From NCBI RefSeq assembly GCF_964204645.1, contig NC_134028.1:10021001-10085000 (forward strand): a stretch of DNA of 64,000 nt, given 5' to 3'. Under the pieces are notes generated by a model. That model worked only from the letters and a program-made list of their open reading frames with translations. It was not told where the DNA came from and made no database searches. Made by a program: the position numbers and the translations under genes. Source of the DNA: Tubulanus polymorphus (Eukaryota; Nemertea; Palaeonemertea; Tubulaniformes; Tubulanidae). Shown piece by piece: positions 30,604 through 41,581 of the stretch. How positions within the stretch are numbered: position 1 is the stretch's first letter; each line of letters opens with the position of its first letter.

Positions 30604-31206
30604 ATGTCAAAGAAATCTAATAAGAATAGTATTAATATTGAAAAAACATTAGATGATTTGGGTATAAGTGATAATAAGGATCCAGTTGTTTCTAATTCTA
30701 TTCAAGTTAATAACAATATTGATTATGAATACTACTTATATTGTAAACACCATCTTGAATTACTAATTGCTGGCGGGAAATCTAAAGAGTTTTTAACTAA
30801 GATAATTACTTTTCAAGAATTAGATGCTATGAAACCAGATAAAGTAATGAAATATTTTAAGATTTATGAAGAAGCTAGATTAGCTAGAATAAATGATTCT
30901 ATTTCAGATGGTATTGTCAAATGTTATTCTAAGTTATGTAACCAGTTAATACCAATTGATGACGAAAATAAATTATATAGTGATTTGAAAAATGACTATT
31001 TAGTTATGACTGAATTACAAAAATGGGTTGGATATGCTTCATTCCAATTTCTTATGACATTAATTTCTACTGGTGTCATAACATTTTCGAACATCAAACC
31101 TATGGAATATAAATCAGGTAAGAACGAAACTGATGACGCTGTACTACAACCAAACGGTGAAACAGAAAATGAATCAGAACAAAAATTAACTAAAATAAAT
31201 GAGTGA
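30604..31206 (+). CDS. Conserved Polinton protein, 200 aa (copy B)
   Basis: Intact homologue of 14135-14737. Only scattered substitutions and small in-frame changes (loss of two residues near residue 150 and gain of two near residue 175) separate the two. Retention of the full frame in a copy whose neighbours are all broken suggests recent activity or chance. Its stop overlaps the next start (AAATGAGTGA). Confidence 0.7.
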   Translation: MSKKSNKNSINIEKTLDDLGISDNKDPVVSNSIQVNNNIDYEYYLYCKHHLELLIAGGKSKEFLTKIITFQELDAMKPDKVMKYFKIYEEARLARINDSISDGIVKCYSKLCNQLIPIDDENKLYSDLKNDYLVMTELQKWVGYASFQFLMTLISTGVITFSNIKPMEYKSGKNETDDAVLQPNGETENESEQKLTKINE

Positions 31207-31572
31207 TGGCGTTAAGAAAAAGGCTAGATCAGAGAAACAAATTAAATGGGCAAGAGCATTAGGTAAAAGATCTTCAGAATTAAAAAAGCTAAGAAAAAGA
31301 AATTAACTGATATAAATGAATCACAGAAATTATCTGATATTGATTCAAATAACAATCCATCTAATGCTTCTAATAGTGGAAGAAATAATTACTTATATAT
31401 TACAATTGGATTAGTAACAGTTATTATATTCTCTGGTGTAATATATAAATCTAAATTCAATAATGATTCTGATGATAAAGATGATTCCAATGATAATAAA
31501 CCTATTATACCAGAAAATAAGTCAAATCATAAAGGCATTGAAACTAAATCTAAATTATTATTGATAGATTAA
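31199..31572 (+). pseudogene. Small basic membrane protein (copy B), frameshifted
   Basis: Begins with the same lysine-rich N-terminus as 13783-14142 and stops after about 35 codons because of a one-base loss near 31290. The downstream frame keeps the hydrophobic segment (YITIGLVTVIIFSGVIY) and the polar tail to the TAA at 31570-31572. Confidence 0.65.
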
Positions 31573-31578
31573 AATAAG

Positions 31579-32204
31579 ATGAAAAAAGAACAATATTTAA
31601 GAGATTTATATTACAACCCAGAAAGTGAAATATCATATTCTAGCGTTTCTGAATTATGGAATAAAATTAAATCTGATAATGAAAATGGTGCCGTATGGCA
31701 CCCACATGGTGATATAAAATATAGTGAATTAAAAACAAAATCAACCAACATATCAAATCCACAAGAAAATGGATAAAACTTATTTGACAAGAAAAGTTAT
31801 GGTTTCATATATCGATCAACAATGGCAAGCAGATTTAATTGACATGAAGAACTTAGAGGAATACAACAAAAGATATTTCTGGATACTGAATGTTATAGAC
31901 ATATTCAGTAGATACACATGGTCAATTCCAATCAAAAATAAAACTGGTATAGAAGTGACAAATGCTTTTAAATCAATATTTAAAGAAGCTATTCCAGATA
32001 ATTTGATGAAGGTAAGGAATTTTATAACAAACATTTTAAAAAACTATTATCTGATAACGATGTAGATTATTTTTCAACACACGCAGATAAAAGAGCATCT
32101 ATTATAGAAAGATTTAATAAAACATTGAAAACTAGAATGTGGAAATATTTACTGCTAATGAAACATATAAATATATCGATGTGTTAGATGATTTAGTGAA
32201 AGGT
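31579..32204 (+). pseudogene. int: Integrase 5' part (copy B), truncated at the copy C junction
   Basis: Homologue of 12684-13776. N-terminal region, the first catalytic Asp (WQADLIDM at about 31823), a frame loss near 32000 around the second Asp, and the ERFN segment at about 32108 are visible. The gene is cut at 32204, before the chromodomain. A 21-bp in-frame addition (AVWHPHG) is present at about 31685-31711. Confidence 0.85.
31685..31711. other. Micro-insertion between ATGGTG direct repeats
   Basis: ATGGTGCCGTATGGCACCCA plus CATGGTG. Copy A's integrase has only one ATGGTG here, so about 21 bp were added between duplicated hexamers. The same sequence, with two base changes, is at 7806-7832 in another gene. 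It also contains the palindrome GGTGCCGTATGGCACC. Confidence 0.75.
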
Positions 32205-32289
32205 AGAAATAGGAAAAGTAGGCTTTCAGATCAGAGGTCGAGAGGTCGAGACACCACTCATCACCACAAGTAATTTTTTTCCCTTATAA
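32205..32289 (+). repeat. Left terminal repeat and leader of Polinton copy C
   Basis: AGAAATAGGAAAAGTAGGCT followed by TTCAGATCAGAGGTCGAGAG and GTCGAGACACCACTCATCAC. It matches the left end of copy D (60350) and, over the outer 45 bp, the palindromic right ends. Followed by AAGTAATTTTTTTCCC and TTATAAATG, the PolB start. Confidence 0.85.
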
Positions 32290-35200
32290 ATGGAGAATGA
32301 ACAACAGCCAGAAAACAATAATGTCAATAAAATCAATATTATTGCCAATATTGTAAAAAATACATCGATAAATCCCAAAAATCACGACATGAAAAATCTG
32401 CAAATCATATAAAAAATGTAATAGATTTTGAAACTCCAGAAAATTCCAATGAAAGAAAAGAACGATTAGATGATATGAATGTGGATGAAATAAAATGTGA
32501 AGTTTGTAATGAATTTATAGTAAAAAGGAATTTTAATAGACTCGAATCACAAAAACACCACCAAAATTTGAGTAATAATGTTTTAGGAAAATATTATTTC
32601 GATGATAAACCTCAACAAGTAAAAAAACCAACTTCAAAAACTAAATCCATTTCAAATAAACCTTACATGGAAAATGTTAGAAATTATATTGATTCACTAG
32701 AAATAAAAGATACAATTGAAATATTAGAAACATTACGTAGTAAAATTGGTCCTGCAGCTATTATATTTAGATTTTTTAAAGGTACAACAATAGAAGATTA
32801 TAGTGAATTTAATGAAATAATAGAAAAAATACTAGATTTGATAACAGATGTTGAATATCCAAAAATTAGTATCTCTGGGAAAGTAAGTTTTTTAAAGTCG
32901 GAAGATAAAATGGATTATAATATTCAAACACTCTCTGAAGAAATAATTTCAAAAACACAAATAAAAGAGAAGTTAGAAAAAATATTTAATGAATTTAAAC
33001 GTCACATTGAAGAAAGATATTTTGAGGGTTCTGGCTTAACATTGAATGAAATTATATTTTTAGATTTAAATGTTTATAATACAAAAAAAAATAAAACATC
33101 AAAAAGTAATAAAATGTTTAAAAATGATTCAAACTTTACAACAGAAAAGGAGGATATTAAAGCATCATCTTATATTAAATTACCATTTACAACAAAAGCA
33201 GTAATAAATATTCAAAATGAAGATAATAAATGTTTTCTATGGTCAATTATTAGTTGCTTACATCCAACACAGGAAAATGTTTGTAGAATAACAGATTACC
33301 GGAAATATGAAACATTATATAAAATTTATCAATATCCAGTAACTATAAAAATGATTCCTAAAATAGAAAAAGTTAATAATTTAAAAATAAATGTATTCGA
33401 ATTAATGCAATTACCAAAGACAAAAGGTGAAAATATTAAAGATTATACATTGGAAGCTTTATATTAAACAGAATATTATGATGATGAAAATGCTATAGAT
33501 TTGTTATATTACAAAAAAGATGCAAATGAACATTATATGTGGTTAAAACAAATTGATTTATTCTTTAGAACAGAAAGTGATCATCATCATAAAATTTATC
33601 TATGTGGAAAATGTTTATCTAAATTTATGACTGAGAATACATTATTAAAACATAAAGAATTATGTGATTATAAAGATTTTTGTAAATTAATAATGCCAAC
33701 AGAAAAAGATTATAAATTGAAATTTACTAATCATAAATTTAAGAATATTGTTCCATTTGTAATTTATGGGGATTTTGAATCGTTGAATAAAGAATTAACT
33801 GATCAAGATAGAAAAGAAATATATAACAAAAAGCAATTATTAAAATCAATGGAAAAAGGAAATGAATTAAATGAAGACACAACACAAGACCTGCCAATTA
33901 TAAATACAATTAAAAAAGTTCATCAAAGAGCTGCTGCTTATGGAATTTATATAAAATCAAATTATCCTGAATTATATGAAAGTCAATATATTTCTTTTAG
34001 AGGTGAAAATGTAGTTAATGATTTTTGTAACAAAATAATTGAATTAGAAAGTGATTTTGCAGAATTATTAAACAATAATAAAAGAATAGTTATGACAAAA
34101 GAAGATGAAATTGATTTTAATTATGCAACTCATTGTTGTTATTGTGAAAAATGTTTTTATTCATTTGATAAAAAAGTTAGAGATCATGATCATTTAAATT
34201 CAAAATATCGTGGAGCTGCTCATGAAGATTGTAATTTACAAGCTAAAAAAGTAAATTTCGTTCCAATATTATTTCATAATTTATTAGGCTATGATACCCA
34301 TCTATTTATAAAACAATTATCGGGAAAATTGGGCGCAATTAATCAAGAAATAGAAGAATATAATGCTGTGAATGGTGTAAATGTAAGAAAATATGATTTT
34401 AAAATATTAGCTAAAACATCTGAAAATTATATTTCATTTCAATTTGGTTGCATTAGATTTTTAGATTCTTATAGATTTCTAGCAAGTTCATTAGATAATT
34501 TATCAAAAAGTTTAGTTGATAATGATTTTAAAATAACTCGATATTATTTTCCAAATGAACAAGATTTTAAATTATTGAGATATAAAGGCGCAATTCCTTA
34601 TTCATTTTATAAAACGCATGATGATTTCAAAGAAACAAAATTAATGAAAGAACAATTTTATGATCAATTAAAAAATGAGTACGTGAAAGATTAAGTTTTT
34701 GAAAGAACGATTAATATATGGAATCATTTTAGAATAAAAAACCATGGTGAATTAGTTGATCTTTACTTAAAATCAGATGTTATGATATTAGCCGATATAT
34801 TTGAAAAATTTAGAGAAGTCAATTTGAATCATGTTAATGGTGATCCATGCTATTGCTACTCAAGTCCTGGTTTAACCTGGCAATGTCGATTAAAATTTAC
34901 AGATATAAAAATGGATTTGTTAACAAATATAGATATGGTTTTATTATTTGAAAAATCAATTAGAGGTGGAATTAGTGGTGTTATGGGAGATAGATATTTT
35001 AAAGCAAATGATGAATATAAATTATTATATATTGACGCCAATAATTTATATGGCTGGGCAATGATGCAACCTCAACCATATAAAATTTTTATATTAACAG
35101 AAGTTGAAACAGATTGGGAAAGTGAAATTGCGAGTTTAAAAGATGAAGCACCCATTGGTTATTTCTTTGTAGTTGATTTAGAATATCTGAAAATATAAAG

Positions 35201-35510
35201 TTTAATACAAGAAACTTACCTTATTGCCCAGAACATTTAGTTGTAGGTGATAGTTATTTAAGTGAATACCAGAAGAAAATAAAACCGAAAGATCATGTTT
35301 TTACAGAAAAATTAATACTTACTCAAAATAATAAATACAATTATATTGTTCATTATAGAATGTTAAAATTTCATCTAAAACAAGGAATGAAATTAAAGAA
35401 AGTACATAGATATATTGAATTTAATCAATCGAAGTGGTTAGAAAAATACATAGATTTCAATACTCAACAAAGAACCATATCACAAACAGATTTCGAAAAA
35501 GATTTTTTTA

Positions 35511-37793
35511 AATTAATGAACAATAGTTTTTATGGTAAAACATGTGAAAATATTAGAAATAGAAATGATATTGAATTAGTAAATAATTCTGAAAGATTAA
35601 GACACCTACAATCAAGTCCTAGACATTTAGGAAAATAAAAGATTTGAAGATTATTTAACAGCAGTTAAATTAAAAAGAACATCAATGAAATTTAATAAAC
35701 CTATATTTATTGGTTCAACTGTTTTAGAAGTATCAAAATTATTAATGTATGATTTTTATTATAATGTTTTACAACCACTTTTTGGGGAAAAGCATATTGA
35801 AATATTATATTTTGATTCTGTAACAGCTGACACCCCAATATTATTAAAATGTAATGATAAAATATTGATGAGAAGAATTTCAGAAATAAAAACAAAACAA
35901 AACGAATGTTATATTTCATATGGTGAAAAAGAATTAATACAAATAAATGGTTTAATGGATGTTTGGACAAGAAGTGGATGGAAAAAATTAAAGAATATTA
36001 TTAGGCATAAAACAAATAAGAAAATCTATAGAGTTAGAACTAAATTAGGGTTTGTAGATGTTACAGAAGATCATAGTTTAATTAAACGAAATGGTGATGA
36101 AATAAAACCAACTGATATAAAAATTGGATATGAATTATTACATAAAAGATTTTTCCAAAGAATGAATCATATGTCATTTGATGAAATAATTGATAATATT
36201 TATAATATAGAACCTGATAATATGTTTGGGGTAATAAATATTGTTGGTATTTATGCAATCAAGATTTGATATTATTAGAAAGAATAAAGAAATATTGTGA
36301 AGAAGTTTATCCAAATAAAACATTTAAAATCATGGACGTTATCAAATCATCAGCAGTTTATAGAATACTTGTAAATAATCCTAAAGATTTTGCTATAAAA
36401 TATAATGATGAATTCTATATTCATGCAATAGTGAAAAGTAATACTTCAACAAAAGAACAGATAGTACCAGATTATGTATTAAATGCAAAAGATAATTTAA
36501 GAAAATGGTTCTTCATTGGGTTCTACGCAGCAGATGGTGCTAAAAAATTTACGAGTTCTCCAGCAATATCTTTAGCTCAAAAAGGAAAAGTTGCTATATC
36601 AGGGTTAAATATATTATGTAATTCATTAGGCTTCAATATGAATATTGGATTAAATTAATGAACAATAGTTTTTATGGTAAAACATGTGAAAATATTAGAA
36701 ATAGAAATGATATTGAATTAGTAAATAATTCTGAAAGATTAAGACACCTACAATCAAGTCCTAGACATTTAGGAAATAAAAGATTTGAAGATTATTTAAC
36801 AGCAGTTAAATTAAAAAGAACATCAATGAAATTTAATAAACCTATATTTATTGGTTCAACTGTTTTAGAAGTATCAAAATTATTAATGTATGATTTTTAT
36901 TATAATGTTTTACAACCACTTTTTGGGGAAAAGCATATTGAAATATTATATTTTGATTCTGTAACAGCTGACACCCCAATATTATTAAAATGTAATGATA
37001 AAATATTGATGAGAAGAATTTCAGAAATAAAAACAAAACAAAACGAATGTTATATTTCATATGGTGAAAAAGAATTAATACAAATAAATGGTTTAATGGA
37101 TGTTTGGACAAGAAGTGGATGGAAAAAATTAAAGAATATTATTAGGCATAAAACAAATAAGAAAATCTATAGAGTTAGAACTAAATTAGGGTTTGTAGAT
37201 GTTACAGAAGATCATAGTTTAATTAAACGAAATGGTGATGAAATAAAACCAACTGATATAAAAATTGGATATGAATTATTACATAAAAGATTTTTCCAAA
37301 GAATGAATCATATGTCATTTGATGAAATAATTGATAATATTTATAATATAGAACCTGATAATATGTTTGGGGTAATAAATATTGTTGGTATTTATGCAAT
37401 CAAGATTTGATATTATTAGAAAGAATAAAGAAATATTGTGAAGAAGTTTATCCAAATAAAACATTTAAAATCATGGACGTTATCAAATCATCAGCAGTTT
37501 ATAGAATACTTGTAAATAATCCTAAAGATTTTGCTATAAAATATAATGATGAATTCTATATTCATGCAATAGTGAAAAGTAATACTTCAACAAAAGAACA
37601 GATAGTACCAGATTATGTATTAAATGCAAAAGATAATTTAAGAAAATGGTTCTTCATTGGGTTCTACGCAGCAGATGGTGCTAAAAAATTTACGAGTTCT
37701 CCAGCAATATCTTTAGCTCAAAAAGGAAAAGTTGCTATATCAGGGTTAAATATATTATGTAATTCATTAGGCTTCAATATGAATATTGGATCG
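35511..37793 (+). repeat. Near-identical 1.14-kb tandem duplication inside PolB/intein
   Basis: Copy 1 about 35511-36652, copy 2 about 36653-37793. The only difference I found is one extra A in copy 1 near 35634. The junction near 36650 (GGATTAAATTAATG) shares ATTAAAT-type homology with both parents. Duplicates motif B, motif C and two thirds of the intein. Confidence 0.9.
35817..36650 (+). other. Partial intein (first tandem copy)
   Basis: Starts at the same Ser codon after the first motif-C Asp and runs to GFNMNIG, where the duplication junction restarts the polymerase at motif B. It lacks the C-terminal splicing block, so this copy could not splice. Confidence 0.85.
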
Positions 37794-37955
37794 ATTAAAT
37801 CTAAACCAAATTGCTTTAATTTAAGCCACACAGAAAAAGATTTAACTGAAGAAGTTAAAGATTTATTTGAAATATATAACCCAACAGATTATGTTTATGA
37901 TTTATCAACTGAAGATGGTACATTTAACTGTGGATTTCCATTAATTTGCTTCAAT
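36958..37955 (+). other. Intein in PolB motif C (copy C), endonuclease damaged
   Basis: Same insertion point and block A as at 2264-3326. Ends FPLICFN followed by Thr-Asp. Compared with copy A, about 65 bp are missing near 37355 (35+ codons downstream of the VTEDHS block), which removes the first LAGLIDADG motif and shifts the frame; the second (FFIGFYAADGA) remains at about 37651. Both tandem copies (this one and the partial copy from 35817) have the deletion, so it came before the duplication. Confidence 0.88.
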
Positions 37956-38407
37956 ACTGACGCCTACATACTAAAAATCAAGACAAATGACATAACAAAA
38001 GACTTAAAAACATTAAAACATCATTTTGATTTTAGCAATTATCCCAAAGATCATGAACTATTTAGCAATAATTATAAAAAGATTGCTGGTAAATTTAAAG
38101 ATGAATTAGGGGGTGATGAAATGATTGAATTTGTTGGGATAAGAAGTACAATGTATAGTTATAGAACAAAAGATCATGAAGCTAAAAAGTTAAAAGGAAT
38201 AACAAAACATATAGTTGATAAACATATAGAATTTCAAGATTATATAAAGTGTTTATATAACTCAATTGTAATGAAACACAAAATGAATTGTTTAAGATCA
38301 GAAGATCACGAGATGTACATTAATGAAGTTGAAAAAACTAGTTTGAATCCATTTGATGATAAAAGGCATATTTTAGATGATAGTATAAAAACATTACCTT
38401 ATGGTTA

Positions 38408-38518
38408 TTAAATTATAAAATCAATGTCATCAAACTCGAAATCACTATTGGTTTCTTCTTTTTCATTTAATTGTTCTTGTATAATTTGTTTAGGTTCTTC
38501 CATTTCATTTTTTCTCAT
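38408..38518 (-). CDS. Small acidic protein, 36 aa
   Basis: Minus-strand frame MRKNEMEEPKQIIQEQ ending in an acidic tail. Its ATG overlaps the stop of the upstream frame (AATGAGAAAAAATGA) and its stop overlaps the last codons of PolB tail to tail. Too short to assign; supported only by tight packing. Confidence 0.35.
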   Translation of the reverse strand: MRKNEMEEPKQIIQEQLNEKEETNSDFEFDDIDFII

Positions 38519-38687
38519 TTAAATAACGTGTTATATTGTGCCACATTTCATCTCGCTCTCCTTGTTTCTTTTTGTTTGTTAATTCATCAAATGGAATTAT
38601 ATTATCGATGTTTAAATAATTTACAATCTTATTTAAAAAGAATTCATAATTAATTGAATCTGTTATTCTATTTTCCAAATAATACAT
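38505..38687 (-). CDS. Small protein, 60 aa, unknown
   Basis: Starts MYYLENRITDSINYEFFLNK inside the end of the preceding zinc-finger gene (20-bp overlap). Helical and charged, with no motif. It may be a separate gene or the displaced C-terminus of the upstream protein after a frameshift. Confidence 0.4.
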   Translation of the reverse strand: MYYLENRITDSINYEFFLNKIVNYLNIDNIIPFDELTNKKKQGERDEMWHNITRYLNEKK

Positions 38688-39663
38688 TAATATTTGTTTG
38701 AATGTTTTCTTTTATATTTTCCATATCTTCTTCTGTTAATTTAGGTTTTTCATAATAATCGTTAAATAATAAATATAAATACATTTTCTTTTCTTTTGTG
38801 TTACATGTTGATGGAATAATTGTGTTTATTATATCTTTCTTAGTTATTTCACCATTTTTATTTTCTATTATTTTCATTTTTTCAAGCCATTGCATATATT
38901 CTGGTGTATGATTTTCTATAGAAAATATTTTAAAAATTTCATCTAGATAATTTAATTTTGGTTCTATGAGAAAATCTCTAGTTTTTTCTTCGTCCCATAA
39001 ATTCCTTTGCCATCCACATTCATTACAAAATAACACAGTACCTTCTTGTCTTAAGGTCGCATAACTACATTGTGGGCATTTTCGTTTATAATCTATTGGT
39101 AATAGATCTTCATTAAGCTCTTGGTATTTTCTTACGTTTTCTTTATGTTTTATTGTTCTATTATGTAGATTTGAATTACTTGTTGTGATAATCAATTTAC
39201 AATATTTACAATAATATGTTTTTCTTGTTAATTCATTATATTGTTTTTCTAACTTTTCAACTGTTTCTTTATTATCTGGTAACGTTTTCTCATATTTTAT
39301 TTTTTCTAATAAACTATTTTTTCTTTCATAGAATTCAGTTTCAAATTTATTAGAAATTTTATCTATATGTACTTTACGAAATTGATGATTCTCCCAATCC
39401 TCTTTATTTTCAGGGCTATACTTTATTCGACAAGGCTCACAGAAATGATCTTTCATTTTATCCTTGTCATAGAATAAGAAAGGTCTTTTCCAAATAATTT
39501 CAGGTTTAACTTCAACAGAATTACTATTACTTTCGTTACTATCAACATTAGCCGTTGCGCCATTAATTTTACACTTCTCTGAATGTTTTTTAACATAATT
39601 TCTTGAGAATAATTTACTACATTTTGGGCAGTTTATTTTAGGGGGTTTATAATTTTTCATCAT
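38668..39663 (-). CDS. Multi-zinc-finger protein with zinc ribbon, 331 aa
   Basis: Intact. Zinc motifs in order: CPKCSKLF ... HSEKC (residues about 11-32), CEPCRIKY ... HQFRKVH (about 72-95), YYCKYCKLI ... HNRTIKH (about 145-168), and a four-Cys ribbon CPQC ... CNECGW (about 194-217). The C-terminal 110 residues are helical. A ribbon plus fingers suggests a transcription factor or DNA-binding protein; I cannot tie it to a named viral family. It is encoded opposite to its neighbours, between PolB and penton, where copy A has a different small gene. Confidence 0.65.
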   Translation of the reverse strand: MMKNYKPPKINCPKCSKLFSRNYVKKHSEKCKINGATANVDSNESNSNSVEVKPEIIWKRPFLFYDKDKMKDHFCEPCRIKYSPENKEDWENHQFRKVHIDKISNKFETEFYERKNSLLEKIKYEKTLPDNKETVEKLEKQYNELTRKTYYCKYCKLIITTSNSNLHNRTIKHKENVRKYQELNEDLLPIDYKRKCPQCSYATLRQEGTVLFCNECGWQRNLWDEEKTRDFLIEPKLNYLDEIFKIFSIENHTPEYMQWLEKMKIIENKNGEITKKDIINTIIPSTCNTKEKKMYLYLLFNDYYEKPKLTEEDMENIKENIQTNINVLFGK

Positions 39664-39739
39664 GTTTTTTCATATGTCGAGCCATATTACTTTTTCTTAG
39701 AAGTTCACAAAAAATTTCGCATGGTATCTTCTCGTCCAT
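39647..39739 (-). CDS. 30-aa C2H2 mini-protein or displaced N-terminus
   Basis: Minus-strand frame MDEKIPCEIFCELLRKS with His at the right spacing (HMKKH) for one finger. Its end overlaps the start of the 331-aa gene in another frame. A one-base change would make it the N-terminus of that gene. The start is preceded by AAATAAATG. Confidence 0.4.
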   Translation of the reverse strand: MDEKIPCEIFCELLRKSNMARHMKKHDEKL

Positions 39740-39807
39740 TTATTTAGGAAAAATTTTATCAAAATTAATTTTTAGTGATGAGCGGTAATTTTTTTATGTT
39801 ATAAATA

Positions 39808-40559
39808 ATGGTAGAATTAAAAGAATATAGAATATTTGTTGATTCTAGAAAACTTACAAATTCTAAATCACATAATTTATTAGTACAATTAGAATTTAAG
39901 AATTGTGTTGATTTAAAATTAGTAAATATAAGTTTATGTAATTCTTTTTATAATGTATCGGATAAAAGTCTAGAACATTTAATTTTTTCAATCTTTTACA
40001 AAAAAAGGAATAAATGGTTTTTTACATATTTAAAACCAGGATTATATAATTTAGATACATTAGCACAAGAAATTAATAGAAAAGCTCGAGCTAAATTAGG
40101 AAGTGATTCCGGATTTAGTATTAGATTTTCAAAAAGTGATATTTCTAATAAAATAAAGATTAGGTTAGCTCATGAAGAACAATTTAAATTTACAGTAAGA
40201 AAACCTTTAGCTAAACTGTTAGGAATTAACCCAGATATTGTAACAGTAAACGCAGAATGTAGATCAAATTTAATGCTTTAACACACTTTTATATTTATTC
40301 CAATTTAATTGATCCTACAAAAACATTTGAAGCAACTAAAGATAAAACTTGCAATTCTAGTATACTAAATATTTTACCATTAAAAAATGTTTAACAATTT
40401 GGAACTCAAATAAATTATAATTTAACAGAATGTGATTTTAAACCTTGTATACCACATTTCAATAATTTCAAATTAGAAGTTAGAAATCACAATGGATACA
40501 TAATTGATTTGAATAACTTTCCTGTAATTTATGAATTAGTTATAAGATGTAAAGATTAA
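39808..40559 (+). pseudogene. Candidate penton / minor capsid protein (copy C), broken
   Basis: Homologue of 4257-5069. Open from MVELKEYRIFVDSRKL to about 40260, then a small deletion/frameshift and a TAA at about 40392-40394. The last part is readable to the natural stop at 40557-40559, which sits within ATTAATTTTTTCACTATATA before the next gene. It shows the ancestral end of this protein. Confidence 0.6.
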
Positions 40560-40575
40560 TTTTTTCACTATATAA

Positions 40576-40929
40576 ATGAATATAACTGTTGGACCGAGTA
40601 TGTGTTTTGGATTTGATTTTAAACGTGACAAAGAAATGAAATTCAACATTACTGATGTAAGTATACATATTAGAAATATTGCATTTTCTAATGAAACAAC
40701 ATTTGAGTATGAAACAACAATAGATAAAGAAACTTTAAATGTAGAAATGATTACTAATTTAATTAGAGAAACTTTAAGATTTTATGAATTAGATGAAGAT
40801 TTTATTATAGATGATATTAAAAAAATAATAATTGAAATATATGCAAATGAAACTAGTAATGAAATAAATGTTGAAATAATCATAAATAAGTTAACTAAAT
40901 ATTTTGAAGATAGTAATTTTTTTGATTAA
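40576..40929 (+). CDS. Conserved Polinton protein, 117 aa (copy C)
   Basis: Homologue of 5029-5385 with the same length and only scattered substitutions. Starts at TATATAAATG and ends next to the start of the following gene. Confidence 0.68.
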   Translation: MNITVGPSMCFGFDFKRDKEMKFNITDVSIHIRNIAFSNETTFEYETTIDKETLNVEMITNLIRETLRFYELDEDFIIDDIKKIIIEIYANETSNEINVEIIINKLTKYFEDSNFFD

Positions 40930-40932
40930 TAA

Positions 40933-41154
40933 ATGAGTGATAATAAGTGGATAATAACTGGATTATATAATGAAGCATTACTATCAGTTGGAACTGTTGG
41001 TTATTCAATGGTATTAAAAAAATTATTTAAAATGGGAAGTGTTAATGTTGATAGATTTGATATAAATGATATTTTAAAATTAACATTAGCAGTTACTTGA
41101 TCTAATTTAACTATTGATTATTTGGAAAAACAAAAATATATTCCTCCCATATAA
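40933..41154 (+). pseudogene. Small membrane protein (copy C), one nonsense codon
   Basis: Homologue of 5386-5607. Identical N-terminus (MSDNKWIITGLYN); a TGA replaces a Leu codon at about 41098-41100 (CAGTTACTTGATC). Otherwise intact to the TAA at 41152-41154. Confidence 0.65.
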
Positions 41155-41178
41155 ATACATAATTATTTTGCTAAATAA

Positions 41179-41577
41179 ATGGCTTCTGCAGTTATAACTA
41201 TTATAGGATCGGCAATTTTTAACGCTTTAGCATTTACTGGTGGTTGTTATTTATTTAAGCATATTGATAAAAATGGATCATTAACAGAACAAAAAAGGCA
41301 TAACTTAGCATTAGAGAAATACAATAAAGCAGCAGAAGAATATAGAGAAAAAAGACAAAACTATATGAATTATATTAACAAGGAATTATATGAACAGAAG
41401 ATTTCACATAGAGATTTTCAATCAGTTGATGATGCAATGAGTTTATATAACGCGGTAACCAATAAAGAAAAATTACATCTATACAAACCTAAATTATCAG
41501 ATTATTATACCCCGAGTAAAGAACAACAGAAATATGAAAAAATATGGATTTTAGGTGGAACAGTTATTCTTATATAG
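41179..41577 (+). pseudogene. Small two-segment membrane protein (copy C), 3' end cut by Penelope insertion
   Basis: Homologue of 5632-6047 without its frameshift: both the N-terminal hydrophobic segment (VITIIGSAIFNALAFTGG) and the charged region are in one frame. The C-terminal hydrophobic segment stops at WILGGTVILI, where the Penelope element starts. About 450 bp of Polinton sequence seen in copy A (6005-6490) are missing here. Confidence 0.7.
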
Positions 41578-41581
41578 TAAC

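Larger units (their letters stand above)
28085..32204 (-). mobile_element. Polinton copy B: right-end fragment, inverted
   Basis: Contains, in mirror order to the right end of copy A: terminal palindrome, subterminal AT-rich DNA, HNH gene, 200-aa gene, basic membrane protein gene and the 5' two thirds of the integrase. Homology stops at 32204, exactly where the terminal repeat of copy C begins (AGAAATAGGAAAAGTAGGC). This indicates that copy C inserted in, or recombined at, the integrase gene. The capsid genes and polymerase of B are not seen. Confidence 0.85.
32290..38411 (+). pseudogene. polB: Polinton DNA polymerase B (copy C) with intein and internal duplication
   Basis: Starts at a TTATAAATG. 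The N-terminal zinc-finger part is frameshifted (to 32474). Then 32475-35198 is one frame with two nonsense changes at 33465-33467 and 34692-34694. Domains: an endonuclease VII-like segment (CCYCE ... RDHDHLNSKYRGAAHEDCNL at about 34135-34240); exonuclease motif I (VIYGDFESLN, about 33760) and motif II (FHNLLGYDTHLF, about 34273); palm motif A (LLYIDANNLYGW, about 35025); motif B (KLMNNSFYGKTCENI, about 35512); motif C split by the intein. A 1.14-kb tandem duplication (35511-37793) repeats motif B and the first part of the intein. Frameshift near 35195. Not functional as written. Confidence 0.9.

Noticed and set aside
38668-39663. Naming the zinc-ribbon protein as a late transcription factor of large DNA viruses
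   Set aside because: The four-Cys ribbon fits in general, but the other conserved segments of that family were not recognisable by eye.
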